From NCBI GenBank assembly GCA_041736625.1, contig JBGSTG010000044.1:1-64000 (forward strand): a DNA stretch of 64,000 nucleotides, read 5' to 3'. Each line of letters begins with the position of its first letter. The stretch's first letter is position 1. Source of the DNA: M3007 sp041736625. Its GTDB lineage: Bacteria > Bacteroidota > Bacteroidia > Chitinophagales > Saprospiraceae. The position numbers and the translations under genes were made by a program. The notes beneath the pieces were generated by a model. That model searched no databases. It was not told the DNA's origin and saw only the letters and a list, made by a program, of their open reading frames with translations. This document shows positions 49,346 to 57,340 of the stretch, in pieces.

Positions 49346-51148
49346 ATGTGGAAATTCATTTTTTCTTGCATCGGCCTCCTTTGGGGCGCCATGCTTGCCG
49401 AAGCCCAAACACCGACCTATATCCTGTACGATCGGAGTTGCATGGATCAACTGGAATACAGAAACGCATCCACCGGCGCTACCGCTTATGTGTATACCCT
49501 CAAACGCGAGCCGGAAATTAAAATATTCTTCACCCTTTCCGGCCAGGTCATATATCCGCCAACACTGCCGGACGGCTATAAGAAATGTGCGGAAATAGGG
49601 TGGAACGACGCGATTATGGATGCTGTCGGCGCCGGAAAACAAACGGCGTACATCATTTTCCAGACATCCTCCGGCTTCTCCATGTACGCCGTCGACAAGG
49701 TGTTGCGTATTCAAAGAACCGGCAGTCGCTACGAACTCAAGTCCGGTGAATACCATTTTGCCGTCGACACCAATCGCCTCTTCCTGGAAACCAACCTGGC
49801 TTACCCGGGGTCTTCGCACTATGCCTTTTACACCGGTTTCCGTCAGGAAAGATGCCTGCGTGAATACTCCTTCCTGCTCGAACCCACCATAGCCGGAGGA
49901 AAAAGAACCGAACTTTCCGTCATTCCCTCCTTAGGCATCGTTTACGAACGATCGGGCGCCAACGCAGCTGAAATCGACCGAAACCAGATGCGATTGCAGT
50001 CCTTCAACACCGTTTTTCTCGACGAGTACATCAGCAAATTATGCACGCATCAGGGAACCCAAACGTATCGAACCGTACCCCAGGGTGCCCCCACCGTTCA
50101 GTATGGCCTGCGCGACGGCACCGGATACGGGGAGCTTAATAAAGAGGATTTTGTTTCTGGACAAAAATACGGTTACGGGCAGGGCAACTACAACTATCCG
50201 TATATGAGCGCACGCCCTGTGCCCGTCGCCAATTATTCCACCGCGGTTCAAGGCCCGGCCCTCATCAACTGCCCGACGCCACCCGGAATGGGCTACCACA
50301 TTGTGCAGCCTGGTGAAAGCCTGAACGCCATTGCCCGCACCTACGCGGTACCGGCTGGCGACATCGTCAAATGGAATAAAATCAAAAACCCTAACCACTT
50401 GACCGTTTGTCAGCAATTGTACCTGGTAGATCCGGTCAGGCTGCAAGAAAAAATGCAAAATACAAAAGGGATAGCCGCCAAGCCGGCCGACACCGTTCAG
50501 AAACAAACGCCGTACTGGCGAACCGCCGACGGCCGGACCTGGGCCCAACTCAATGAGAGTGACCCCCCGCCGCCGGGCATGACCCGCGTACACGTCGTCC
50601 AGCTCGGCGAAAACCTCATCGGCATTGCCAACCACTACGAATTGCCGGAATCTGCCCTGCGAAAATGGAACAACCTGCCGGCAACCGGAAATGTGATCAT
50701 CTACCCGGGACAAGCCCTGGTGATCAGCGATGTGTCGTCTGCCTCACCCAAATCTGATCTGACGACCGTCAAAACGATTGACTACAGCACACCGGCGAGC
50801 AGCACTCCAGCTGCGGCAATTGCCCAACCGGTGGCAACGCCGGCGCCGGCGCCCCAGACTTTTTCCGAAATGTCGATCAACAAACCGGTTTCGGTGAATA
50901 CAACTGCTACCAACTACAACACGCCGGCTGTAGACATTACCACCACACCGGCGACCACCGTAGCCACCCCTGCCCAGACATATCCGGCTGCAACCGCCTA
51001 TAAGGAGCATGTGGTTAAACAGGGAGAAACGTTGCCTGCCATAGCAGCCCAGTACAATGCATCGGCAGAGGAAATTGCGTTTGTCAACGGCATCGCCGTA
51101 AATGAAACCCTGATCGCCGGTAAGCGATTGCAGGTGCCCATCCGGTAA
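49346..51148 (+). CDS. Secreted protein with novel N-terminal domain and three LysM repeats (copy 2)
   Basis: 600 residues, tandem paralogue of the preceding gene. The signal peptide ends AMLAEAQ. The N-terminal domain (about 22-240) aligns by PTYILYDRSCMDQLEYRNAS, a VDTNRLFLETNLAYPGSSH block and FRQERCLREYSFLLEP. LysM modules are at about 316-363 (YHIVQPGESLNAIARTYAVP), 415-461 (VHVVQLGENLIGIANHYELP) and 553-600 (EHVVKQGETLPAIAAQYNAS). A Thr/Ala/Pro-rich linker of about 80 residues precedes the last module. The two genes are 65 bases apart and may be cotranscribed. Function is unknown; cell-wall binding is inferred from LysM. Confidence 0.82.
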   Translation: MWKFIFSCIGLLWGAMLAEAQTPTYILYDRSCMDQLEYRNASTGATAYVYTLKREPEIKIFFTLSGQVIYPPTLPDGYKKCAEIGWNDAIMDAVGAGKQTAYIIFQTSSGFSMYAVDKVLRIQRTGSRYELKSGEYHFAVDTNRLFLETNLAYPGSSHYAFYTGFRQERCLREYSFLLEPTIAGGKRTELSVIPSLGIVYERSGANAAEIDRNQMRLQSFNTVFLDEYISKLCTHQGTQTYRTVPQGAPTVQYGLRDGTGYGELNKEDFVSGQKYGYGQGNYNYPYMSARPVPVANYSTAVQGPALINCPTPPGMGYHIVQPGESLNAIARTYAVPAGDIVKWNKIKNPNHLTVCQQLYLVDPVRLQEKMQNTKGIAAKPADTVQKQTPYWRTADGRTWAQLNESDPPPPGMTRVHVVQLGENLIGIANHYELPESALRKWNNLPATGNVIIYPGQALVISDVSSASPKSDLTTVKTIDYSTPASSTPAAAIAQPVATPAPAPQTFSEMSINKPVSVNTTATNYNTPAVDITTTPATTVATPAQTYPAATAYKEHVVKQGETLPAIAAQYNASAEEIAFVNGIAVNETLIAGKRLQVPIR

Positions 51149-51151
51149 CGC

Positions 51152-52552
51152 CTATTTCAATCCGGAGAGCGATAATTGCTGCGGCGCCAGGTTTTTCTCC
51201 TGCAGCTGCCGACCAATGTACAGGGCTATCTCCCCGTACCCCAGTTCGTTGGGGTGACCGTCGTAAATGAAGTGGTACTTGAATTTGTCCTCCAATTGTA
51301 GGAAGTACTCCGTGAGCTCGATATAAGGCAAGCCGTTTCGTTGGGCAATGGCGCTGTACATGGAGTCGATCCGGTTGTTTTCCCTCAAATATACATTCAG
51401 GGTATCCAAGGGCGTGCGGATGCAGTGGTGCCCGTTGAAATAATTGATGGGCATGTTGACGAACACCACCGGACAGTTGAACTGATCGCACATCGTCTTC
51501 ATCTCGCGGATATCCTGATCCATGGCGTAAAAAGCAAAGCGGGTTGCTTTGTGCGTGGGGTCGTTAAAAACAAAATACCGTTCGGGGTAATCGATGTAAT
51601 ACGTCATCAAACCCGGGTTGATGCCGCCGTTGGTGAACATGTGCTGCAGGGAGTCGTCCAGCGATTGAAACCGGATATTTTGCAAGTGATTATACTGGGA
51701 AAGTTTGTACTGAGCCGATTGTTTCCAGTAATCTTTGATCTCTACCTGATGGGTGGCCTTTTTGGTGATCGGGGCGATAACATTGCCGATCGACGATTTG
51801 ATGTAGGCGCGCACGTCGAACATAAACTGTTGCGTGGCGCTGATGCCCAGCATGCGCTTCAGGCTCAGGGTATCAAAGTGTTCTTCGAACGACTGGGCCA
51901 AGTCGTCGCCCTGTAACACACCCACGAGCACCAGATCAGGTTTGAGCAGCGGCAAGGCCTTCATCAGGTGCTTTTTGTACACGGCAGTGTATTGACCGCC
52001 CTGTCCGCAATTGATCACCTCGGCAGTAGGAAGCCCGTTGGCCTTTAAATACTGCTCCAATCTGAAGGGGTAGGTGTATTCATCAGCCACCCCCCAACCC
52101 AAAGTCCAGGAATCGCCAAAGCAAAGTATCCGGAACTTATCGCCTTTTTCCACCTCAATTTCCCGGTTGCGCAGGCCCAGGCTGTTCGCTTGGAGGGTAA
52201 AGTCAAACTCCGGCGTATCGTACCGGGCGTTGCTGCCGGGGTCAAAAATAATGCCCTTGGCCAGCGTTTCGTCTTTCGGTGTGATCAGGGTGTTCACGAA
52301 TACCAGCAACGCAAAGAGAATGGTAAAAAAGCTGAAGTACAGCCAGGCGTCCTTAATCCATGTAAAGACACGGTTTTTCCAAAGTAGAAGCAGGGTAAGG
52401 ATGCCGGCAGCCAAAACGGTCCAGTAGAACCAGTGAATGGGTTTGGAGGTAAATGCTGGCGAATCGCTGTACAAAAATCTGAATGTCAGGGGGTTCCAGA
52501 AGAGAAGGGTCAGGAACAGAAAAAAAGCGTAAATTTTGTTTGTGTTTTCCAT
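51152..52552 (-). CDS. Membrane-anchored SGNH/GDSL hydrolase
   Basis: 466 residues. Three hydrophobic segments lie in the first 95 residues (YAFFLFLTLLFWNPLTF, WFYWTVLAAGILTLLLLW, LYFSFFTILFALLVFV). A periplasmic SGNH domain follows, with block I FRILCFGDSWTLGWGV (nucleophile Ser), block II GQGG, block III GVLQGDD and block V DGHPNELG (catalytic Asp and His). Such enzymes are esterases or acetyltransferases on sugars or lipids. It is convergent with the LysM gene (3 bases between stops). No promoter element was found. Confidence 0.82.
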   Translation of the reverse strand: MENTNKIYAFFLFLTLLFWNPLTFRFLYSDSPAFTSKPIHWFYWTVLAAGILTLLLLWKNRVFTWIKDAWLYFSFFTILFALLVFVNTLITPKDETLAKGIIFDPGSNARYDTPEFDFTLQANSLGLRNREIEVEKGDKFRILCFGDSWTLGWGVADEYTYPFRLEQYLKANGLPTAEVINCGQGGQYTAVYKKHLMKALPLLKPDLVLVGVLQGDDLAQSFEEHFDTLSLKRMLGISATQQFMFDVRAYIKSSIGNVIAPITKKATHQVEIKDYWKQSAQYKLSQYNHLQNIRFQSLDDSLQHMFTNGGINPGLMTYYIDYPERYFVFNDPTHKATRFAFYAMDQDIREMKTMCDQFNCPVVFVNMPINYFNGHHCIRTPLDTLNVYLRENNRIDSMYSAIAQRNGLPYIELTEYFLQLEDKFKYHFIYDGHPNELGYGEIALYIGRQLQEKNLAPQQLSLSGLK

Positions 52553-52700
52553 TGGGAAAGTGCTGTTTGGGCGCTGGATCTACCGAATATTCAGTACGGC
52601 TAAAACCTTGCCAAATCCATCTTCACTTCGTGGATATGGCCCCATGACTGCACGGTAAATTTGTTGATGGTATTCGCCTGTCCGGAACCAGTTGATTGGA
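52553..52700. other. Short intergenic region
   Basis: 148 bases between two minus-strand genes. I see no promoter, terminator or gene in it. Confidence 0.4.
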
Positions 52701-54332
52701 TCAGCTCTCCATCTGAAACGGATACCGGTAATCCACCGGCGGAACAAAATTCTCTTTGATGGTCCGCGCTGAAACCCATCGGTAAAGGTTCAACAAAGAA
52801 CCGGCTTTGTCGTTGGTGCCCGAAGCGCGGGCGCCGCCGAAGGGCTGCTGGCCCACCACGGCTCCGGTAGGCTTGTCGTTGATGTAAAAATTGCCTGCTG
52901 CCTGGCGCAGTTTGCGATCTGCCAGTGCCACCGCTTCCCGGTCGCGACTGAACACAGCTCCGGTAAGTGCATAAGGTGAGGTGCTGTTCACCAAATCCAG
53001 CGTGGCCTCAAAATCGGCGTCCGGGTAAACATAAACGGTAAGCACAGGCCCAAACAGCTCTTCACACATGGTTACGTACTTCGGATTTTTGGCCAACAGC
53101 ACAGTGGGCTCGATAAAATAGCCCTTGGTCTTGTCAAAGTTGCCGCCGGCCACCACGTCCACTTCGTCAGCGGTTTTAGCGTCGGCGATGTACCCCGATA
53201 TTTTATCGAACGCTTTTTCGTCGATGACGGCGTTAAAAAAGTTGCTGAAGTCTTCCGGGGAGCCCATTTTCATGTCCTGTAAATCATGGAGGAGGTGATC
53301 GCGCACCGCCGGCCATTGACTATGAGGAATGTAGGCGCGGGACGCGGCCGAGCACTTCTGTCCCTGATACTCAAAAGCGCCCCTTGTGAGGGCTACCGCC
53401 ACGGCTTTGGGGTCGGCAGAGGGGTGCATAACCACGAAATCCTTGCCACCCGTTTCACCGACTATGCGTGGGTAACTTTTATACAAATGGATGTTTTCGC
53501 CGATGGTGCGCCACAGCCTTTGGAATACGCCGGTTGATCCGGTAAAATGCAACCCGGCAAATTCCGGGTGTTTGAAAACCACGTCGCCCACCGTTGGGCC
53601 ATCTACGTACACCAGGTTAACCACGCCTGCCGGTAAGCCGGACTCTTCCAGGATTTCCATGATGATCGCTGCCGAGTATATCTGCGATTCAGCCGGTTTC
53701 CAAACCACCACATTGCCTAGCATGGCCGGCGCGGTGGGCAGGTTGCCCGCAATGGAGGTAAAGTTGAAAGGCGTGAGGGCGAACACAAAACCTTCCAGCG
53801 GGCGCCAGTCCAGCCGGTTCCACGTATTGCGCACACTCAACGGTTGTTGTTTGTACATTTCCTGCATGAAGTAGGCGTTGAAACGCCAAAAGTCAGCCAG
53901 CTCACAAACAGCATCTATCTCGGACTGGTACGGATTTTTGCTCTGGCACAACATGGTAGCCGCATTCATCCGTGCCCGGTAAGGGCCGGCAAGCAGGTCC
54001 GCCGCTTTGAGGAATATGGCCGCCCGTTCCTGCCAGGGCATCGCTTCCCACGACGGTTTGGCCGCCAGGGCGGCCTCAATAGCCATTTCTACGTGCGCTT
54101 GGGAGCCGCGGGAAAAATGCCCCAGCGTGTGGCTCCGCTCATGCGGCGGGTGGATGGCCACTCGCTGATCGGTATGCACATGGGCACCACCAATGTACAT
54201 CGGAATGTCGCGCGTGCTCACTTTGGCTTCCGCCAGGGCAATTTTGAGCTGGGAGCGTTCCGTCGAGCCGGGTGCAAAGGAGAGTACCGGTTCATTCACC
54301 GGAGTAGGAACAGAGAAAATGGCGTCTGTCAT
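52701..54332 (-). CDS. pruA: L-glutamate gamma-semialdehyde dehydrogenase (P5C dehydrogenase)
   Basis: 543 residues of the aldehyde dehydrogenase superfamily, P5CDH group 1 as in eukaryotes and Bacteroidota. TPFNFTSIAGNLPTAPAML and NVVVWKPAESQ bind NAD, FTGSTGVFQRLWR and IVGETGGKDFVV carry the catalytic Glu, and FEYQGQKCSAASRAYIP the catalytic Cys. CEELFGPVLTVYVY and QPFGGARASGTNDKAGS are family blocks. It oxidises P5C to glutamate in proline catabolism. No proline dehydrogenase domain is fused. The ATG at 54332 lies 13 bases after coaD. Confidence 0.93.
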   Translation of the reverse strand: MTDAIFSVPTPVNEPVLSFAPGSTERSQLKIALAEAKVSTRDIPMYIGGAHVHTDQRVAIHPPHERSHTLGHFSRGSQAHVEMAIEAALAAKPSWEAMPWQERAAIFLKAADLLAGPYRARMNAATMLCQSKNPYQSEIDAVCELADFWRFNAYFMQEMYKQQPLSVRNTWNRLDWRPLEGFVFALTPFNFTSIAGNLPTAPAMLGNVVVWKPAESQIYSAAIIMEILEESGLPAGVVNLVYVDGPTVGDVVFKHPEFAGLHFTGSTGVFQRLWRTIGENIHLYKSYPRIVGETGGKDFVVMHPSADPKAVAVALTRGAFEYQGQKCSAASRAYIPHSQWPAVRDHLLHDLQDMKMGSPEDFSNFFNAVIDEKAFDKISGYIADAKTADEVDVVAGGNFDKTKGYFIEPTVLLAKNPKYVTMCEELFGPVLTVYVYPDADFEATLDLVNSTSPYALTGAVFSRDREAVALADRKLRQAAGNFYINDKPTGAVVGQQPFGGARASGTNDKAGSLLNLYRWVSARTIKENFVPPVDYRYPFQMES

Positions 54333-54345
54333 GCGAAAAGCGGAT

Positions 54346-54813
54346 TCAGAGAATGGAAGGGATGTGAATGACTTTGGGGATAAACGGTTTGGCATCGCCT
54401 CCGCCAATGATGATCTCGCGCACAATTGTGCTGCTGATGTGGGTGAATTCGGGTTGGGCAATCAAAAAAACCGTATCAATGCCCTGCCCGACAATGTGGT
54501 TAAGCTGTGAAATGGTTTTTTCATAGTCAAAATCAGCCGCGTTGCGCAAGCCCCGCAACAAATACCGGGCGCCGATGCGCTGGCAGTAATGCGCCGCCAG
54601 TTTTTCGAAATAATCAACCTCGATCTTGGGCTCGTCGCCAAACACCTGACGCAACCACGTCAACCGTTGCTCCAGGGTGAACAGGGTTTTTTTGGTTGAG
54701 TTTACGCCCACCGCCACCACTACCTTGTCGAACAAAGGCAGGGCACGCCGAACCAGATCGACGTGCCCTATCGTGATGGGATCAAATGAACCGGGAAATA
54801 CGGCAATTTTCAT
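54346..54813 (-). CDS. coaD: Pantetheine-phosphate adenylyltransferase
   Basis: 155 residues. The HIGH-type motif is AVFPGSFDPITIGHVDLVRR, with GARYLLRGLRNAADFDYE and FISQL-like substrate contacts and the ISSTIVREI motif of the nucleotidyltransferase class. It makes dephospho-CoA from phosphopantetheine and ATP. Between a small membrane protein gene (12-base gap) and pruA (13-base gap) in one transcript. Confidence 0.95.
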   Translation of the reverse strand: MKIAVFPGSFDPITIGHVDLVRRALPLFDKVVVAVGVNSTKKTLFTLEQRLTWLRQVFGDEPKIEVDYFEKLAAHYCQRIGARYLLRGLRNAADFDYEKTISQLNHIVGQGIDTVFLIAQPEFTHISSTIVREIIIGGGDAKPFIPKVIHIPSIL

Positions 54814-54825
54814 GCGCGGGTCTCA

Positions 54826-55200
54826 TCAAGAGAATTTCTGAACCAGCCAAATGATGAGAAATACCGTGCCTGCCAGCCAAAAAAGACTCGGAAGCCAAAA
54901 TGCCGAGGAATAAAATATGATGGACAGCACCGCTGCAATGCCCCAGGAGAAGATCCAAAACCACATCCAGCGATCGGGCTCCGTTTGGAAGTCTATGGGC
55001 GTGTCCGCCGACATTTTCTGCTTAACACGAGCTGAAAAATTCAGGTCTTTTTTCAGCGACTTCAGGTTGAGGGCCGTCTTTTTGACCACTTCTTTACGGG
55101 CGGTCTTCGCGTCGACTTCAGACGAAGCGGAAAGCGCAGCCGGAGCGACAAGGGCGGTCATAAAAACGAAGGTCAAAAGGGTAATCCATGTTTTCTTCAT
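54826..55200 (-). CDS. Small exported membrane protein of unknown function
   Basis: 124 residues. A signal peptide (MKKTWITLLTFVFMTALVAP through ALSA) is followed by a Lys-rich stretch (KTARKEVVKKTALNLKSLKK) and two transmembrane segments (MWFWIFSWGIAAVLSIIFYS and FWLPSLFWLAGTVFLIIWLV). No domain is recognised. It has a -7 element at 55240-55247 and leads the coaD-pruA operon. Confidence 0.75.
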   Translation of the reverse strand: MKKTWITLLTFVFMTALVAPAALSASSEVDAKTARKEVVKKTALNLKSLKKDLNFSARVKQKMSADTPIDFQTEPDRWMWFWIFSWGIAAVLSIIFYSSAFWLPSLFWLAGTVFLIIWLVQKFS

Positions 55201-55239
55201 CAGATATCATTTTGTCGGGTAAAAGATTGATTGACCCGG

Positions 55240-55247
55240 CAAATATA
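55240..55247 (-). promoter_or_regulatory. -7 element TATATTTG before the small membrane protein-coaD-pruA genes
   Basis: Perfect -7 match 39 bases before the ATG at 55200. Confidence 0.5.
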
Positions 55248-55280
55248 GCACGGATAGCCATTTTGCGCCCCTGCCTGGCG

Positions 55281-55583
55281 TTAATTCTTGCGCGCGGGGT
55301 CGTCGTCCGACAGGAATTCCTCGGGTACGTCTACCATAGCGTCCGGTTTGCGGTTGCGCCACCACCAATATCCGACGCCCGCGACGATCAGGTACGGCAT
55401 GGCCAGCATGTACAAAATGCCGGCGTTGAGACCTTTGCCGGCGCTCCCGCCGCTTTTCAGGTTAGACTCGGCCGACATCTTACACATCGGGCACTGCGCT
55501 TCGGCCACAGTTGCGGCAGCGCCTGCCAGCAGGAGCAGCAGCAGGCTGAAGCGTAAGAATCGAAAAAAACGTCGTTTTTCCAT
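55281..55583 (-). CDS. Small exported CPMC-motif protein of the oxidase cluster
   Basis: 100 residues. A signal peptide ends at VAEAQ, followed at once by CPMCKMSAES, a Cys-x-x-Cys-Lys-Met motif that could bind copper or form a disulfide. One transmembrane helix (GILYMLAMPYLIVAGVGYWW) and an acidic tail complete it. It is the last gene of the cytochrome oxidase cluster, which suggests an assembly or electron-transfer accessory role. No function is proven. The ATG at 55583 is chosen over a longer frame without a signal peptide. Confidence 0.75.
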   Translation of the reverse strand: MEKRRFFRFLRFSLLLLLLAGAAATVAEAQCPMCKMSAESNLKSGGSAGKGLNAGILYMLAMPYLIVAGVGYWWWRNRKPDAMVDVPEEFLSDDDPARKN

Positions 55584-55594
55584 GTTTTTTGTTT

Positions 55595-56140
55595 TTACGG
55601 ATAGTAGGGGAGGAGCATCAGGTAACACACCGGCCCCGTGATGGCCACATACAGCCAAACCGGAAACACCCAGCGCGCCATTTTGCGATGACGGGCAAAC
55701 TGACCCGTGTAAGCGCGTATAAAAGTAAGCAAAATAAACGGCAAAATCAAGGCCGCCAGCGTAATGTGACTAATCAGCAACACGAAATAAACCGTGCGCA
55801 TGATGCCCTCACCCCCATAGCGCGTTTCCGGTGTGGTAAAGTGGTACAGCACGTACGACAACAGGAACAACGCCGAGCAACCGATGGCCAGGTAAATGGC
55901 GCGCCGATGCTTTTCTACCTGTCCATTTTTGATGAAGTAAAGGGCAAAAAGGAGAATGACGGCCGTGACGGCGTTAAGCGAGGCGTGAAAGGGCGGCAAA
56001 AATCCGAAATCAATGCCGAGATCAATCTTGTAGCGGCGCATCATAACCACCAGACACAACACCACTGTGGAAATGATGTATGCGATGATGTTCAACCGTT
56101 TTTCGAGCCTGGCGTTGGGTGTAGCAAGCGTAGTTGACAT
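55595..56140 (-). CDS. DUF420 family membrane protein (oxidase accessory)
   Basis: 181 residues with five predicted transmembrane helices and conserved His residues in FLPPFHASLNAV, VEKHRRAIYLA, LSYVLYHFTTPE, LLISHITLA and FARHRKMARW. These match DUF420, a family near terminal oxidase genes that includes CtaM-like assembly factors. It probably helps assemble the cytochrome oxidase at the inner membrane. 11 bases precede the next gene. Confidence 0.85.
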   Translation of the reverse strand: MSTTLATPNARLEKRLNIIAYIISTVVLCLVVMMRRYKIDLGIDFGFLPPFHASLNAVTAVILLFALYFIKNGQVEKHRRAIYLAIGCSALFLLSYVLYHFTTPETRYGGEGIMRTVYFVLLISHITLAALILPFILLTFIRAYTGQFARHRKMARWVFPVWLYVAITGPVCYLMLLPYYP

Positions 56141-56152
56141 GAGCAGAGCGTG

Positions 56153-56776
56153 TTATTTTGGCAATAAAATGGCAATTTGTTGCACCATGCGATCCATCTC
56201 CTGGTCGCTCATGGCGTCGTAATACCGCCGTATGGTGCCGGCAGTATCGGCCAGCGCATACCAGGTTTTCGCCGGGCGGGCGCCTGACTGGGTGATGTAC
56301 ATTTCATATCCGTTGTTCAGGGCGGTGCTCCACGATTTCACCCCACCGGTGTACACGCTGCACGCGTGGTCTGCGCTGTTTTGGGTCTGCACGACAGAAA
56401 GAAACTCAGCGGTGCCACCCTCTGCAATCATGACGAGGCGGAAATACGGACTTTCCTTGAACTGCTCGAAGAGCTTCTCGTTCACATCGAGGATGCGCCG
56501 GTTTTCCGGCGTCAGGTCCGGTTCTTCACCGAACACGTGCACCACGCATATTTTTCCAGCTACCTGATCTATGCGCGTGCCGTCGGGATAGATGACCGGC
56601 GCCGAACGGATTTTTCCGTAAACGCCGAGCTCCGAGAGGGCCTCCTTCCGCCAGTTGTACCCGCCACTCAGGTATATCCACGAAAGCCCCGGCAGAACGA
56701 AGAGCAGGATGGTTAAAATGATGTAAATGCGCCAGTTGGCGCTCGATTTTGGGGCGGATGAATTCGCGTCGCTCAT
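56153..56776 (-). CDS. Sco-like thioredoxin-fold protein lacking the copper motif
   Basis: 207 residues: one N-terminal transmembrane helix (IYIILTILLFVLPGLSWIYL) then a soluble domain with the strand order of Sco1/SenC (QVAGKICVVHVFGEE, then FRLVMIAEGG, then WYALADTAGTIRRYYDA). In true Sco proteins the loop after the first strand holds Cys-x-x-x-Cys and a distal His binds copper. Here only one Cys remains at the strand (KICVV). By position (oxidase cluster) it replaces the usual Sco, but copper delivery through the classical site is unlikely. It lies behind a terminator, so it may be expressed at a lower level. Confidence 0.6.
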   Translation of the reverse strand: MSDANSSAPKSSANWRIYIILTILLFVLPGLSWIYLSGGYNWRKEALSELGVYGKIRSAPVIYPDGTRIDQVAGKICVVHVFGEEPDLTPENRRILDVNEKLFEQFKESPYFRLVMIAEGGTAEFLSVVQTQNSADHACSVYTGGVKSWSTALNNGYEMYITQSGARPAKTWYALADTAGTIRRYYDAMSDQEMDRMVQQIAILLPK

Positions 56777-56788
56777 ATCTCTTATAAC

Positions 56789-56818
56789 AAAAAAGGCGAG
56801 GATGGGTTGCCTCGCCTT
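56789..56818 (-). terminator. Terminator behind oxidase subunit IV
   Basis: A perfect 9-bp stem (AAGGCGAGG at 56793-56801 with CCTCGCCTT at 56810-56818) and an 8-base loop. On the minus strand it is followed by T6 (complement of 56789-56794). It separates the structural oxidase genes from the accessory genes. Confidence 0.8.
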
Positions 56819-56845
56819 GTTTGATAATACCTGGAAAGGTTGGTA

Positions 56846-57283
56846 TTATCCTTTGGCAGGCAGCAAACCGCGGTACACTTCACCGGTCGTTTTATTGACC
56901 GGCGTTTTGGTTTCGATTTGCCGTTGGTTGAACTCCTTTACTTGATCACGGCGGTCTTTCCACGAATCGCCTTCCTGAAAAAAGGCAATAATGGCCCAAA
57001 CCAGCAGGGCGGTCGGCAACATAACGCTCCACATCAGCCCCTTTACTTCATAAGCCATGTGCATGAAGTAAAATACGATGAAGTAGGCCTTGTAAAGGGA
57101 GAAGCCGATCATCAGCAGCATGTACAGGTAAAGGCCAAAGCCTTCTGAGAACTTGACACCCTCTATGAGGTGTCCTTTTGCCAGCAGCGCGATCAATACT
57201 TCGACGATGGTTATCGCACCGAGCAGCATCAGTCCGCGAAAAACGAGCGCTTTTTGCTCGGTGTATGTCATGTGTCCAGCCAT
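56846..57283 (-). CDS. Cytochrome c oxidase subunit IV family protein
   Basis: 145 residues with three transmembrane helices: VFRGLMLLGAITIVEVLIAL, FGLYLYMLLMIGFSLYKAYF with IVFYFMHMAYE, and GLMWSVMLPTALLVWAIIAF. The Lys-Ala-Tyr-Phe...Phe-Met-His-Met block is the signature of the prokaryotic subunit IV family. It is a small accessory subunit of the membrane oxidase. Its C-terminal tail is polar and extra-membrane. Confidence 0.88.
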   Translation of the reverse strand: MAGHMTYTEQKALVFRGLMLLGAITIVEVLIALLAKGHLIEGVKFSEGFGLYLYMLLMIGFSLYKAYFIVFYFMHMAYEVKGLMWSVMLPTALLVWAIIAFFQEGDSWKDRRDQVKEFNQRQIETKTPVNKTTGEVYRGLLPAKG

Positions 57284-57340
57284 AAGTTGGAAGTTGATTT
57301 TTGAAAGAAGATTGGGTCGGTCAGTGATTTAGTCAACGCA

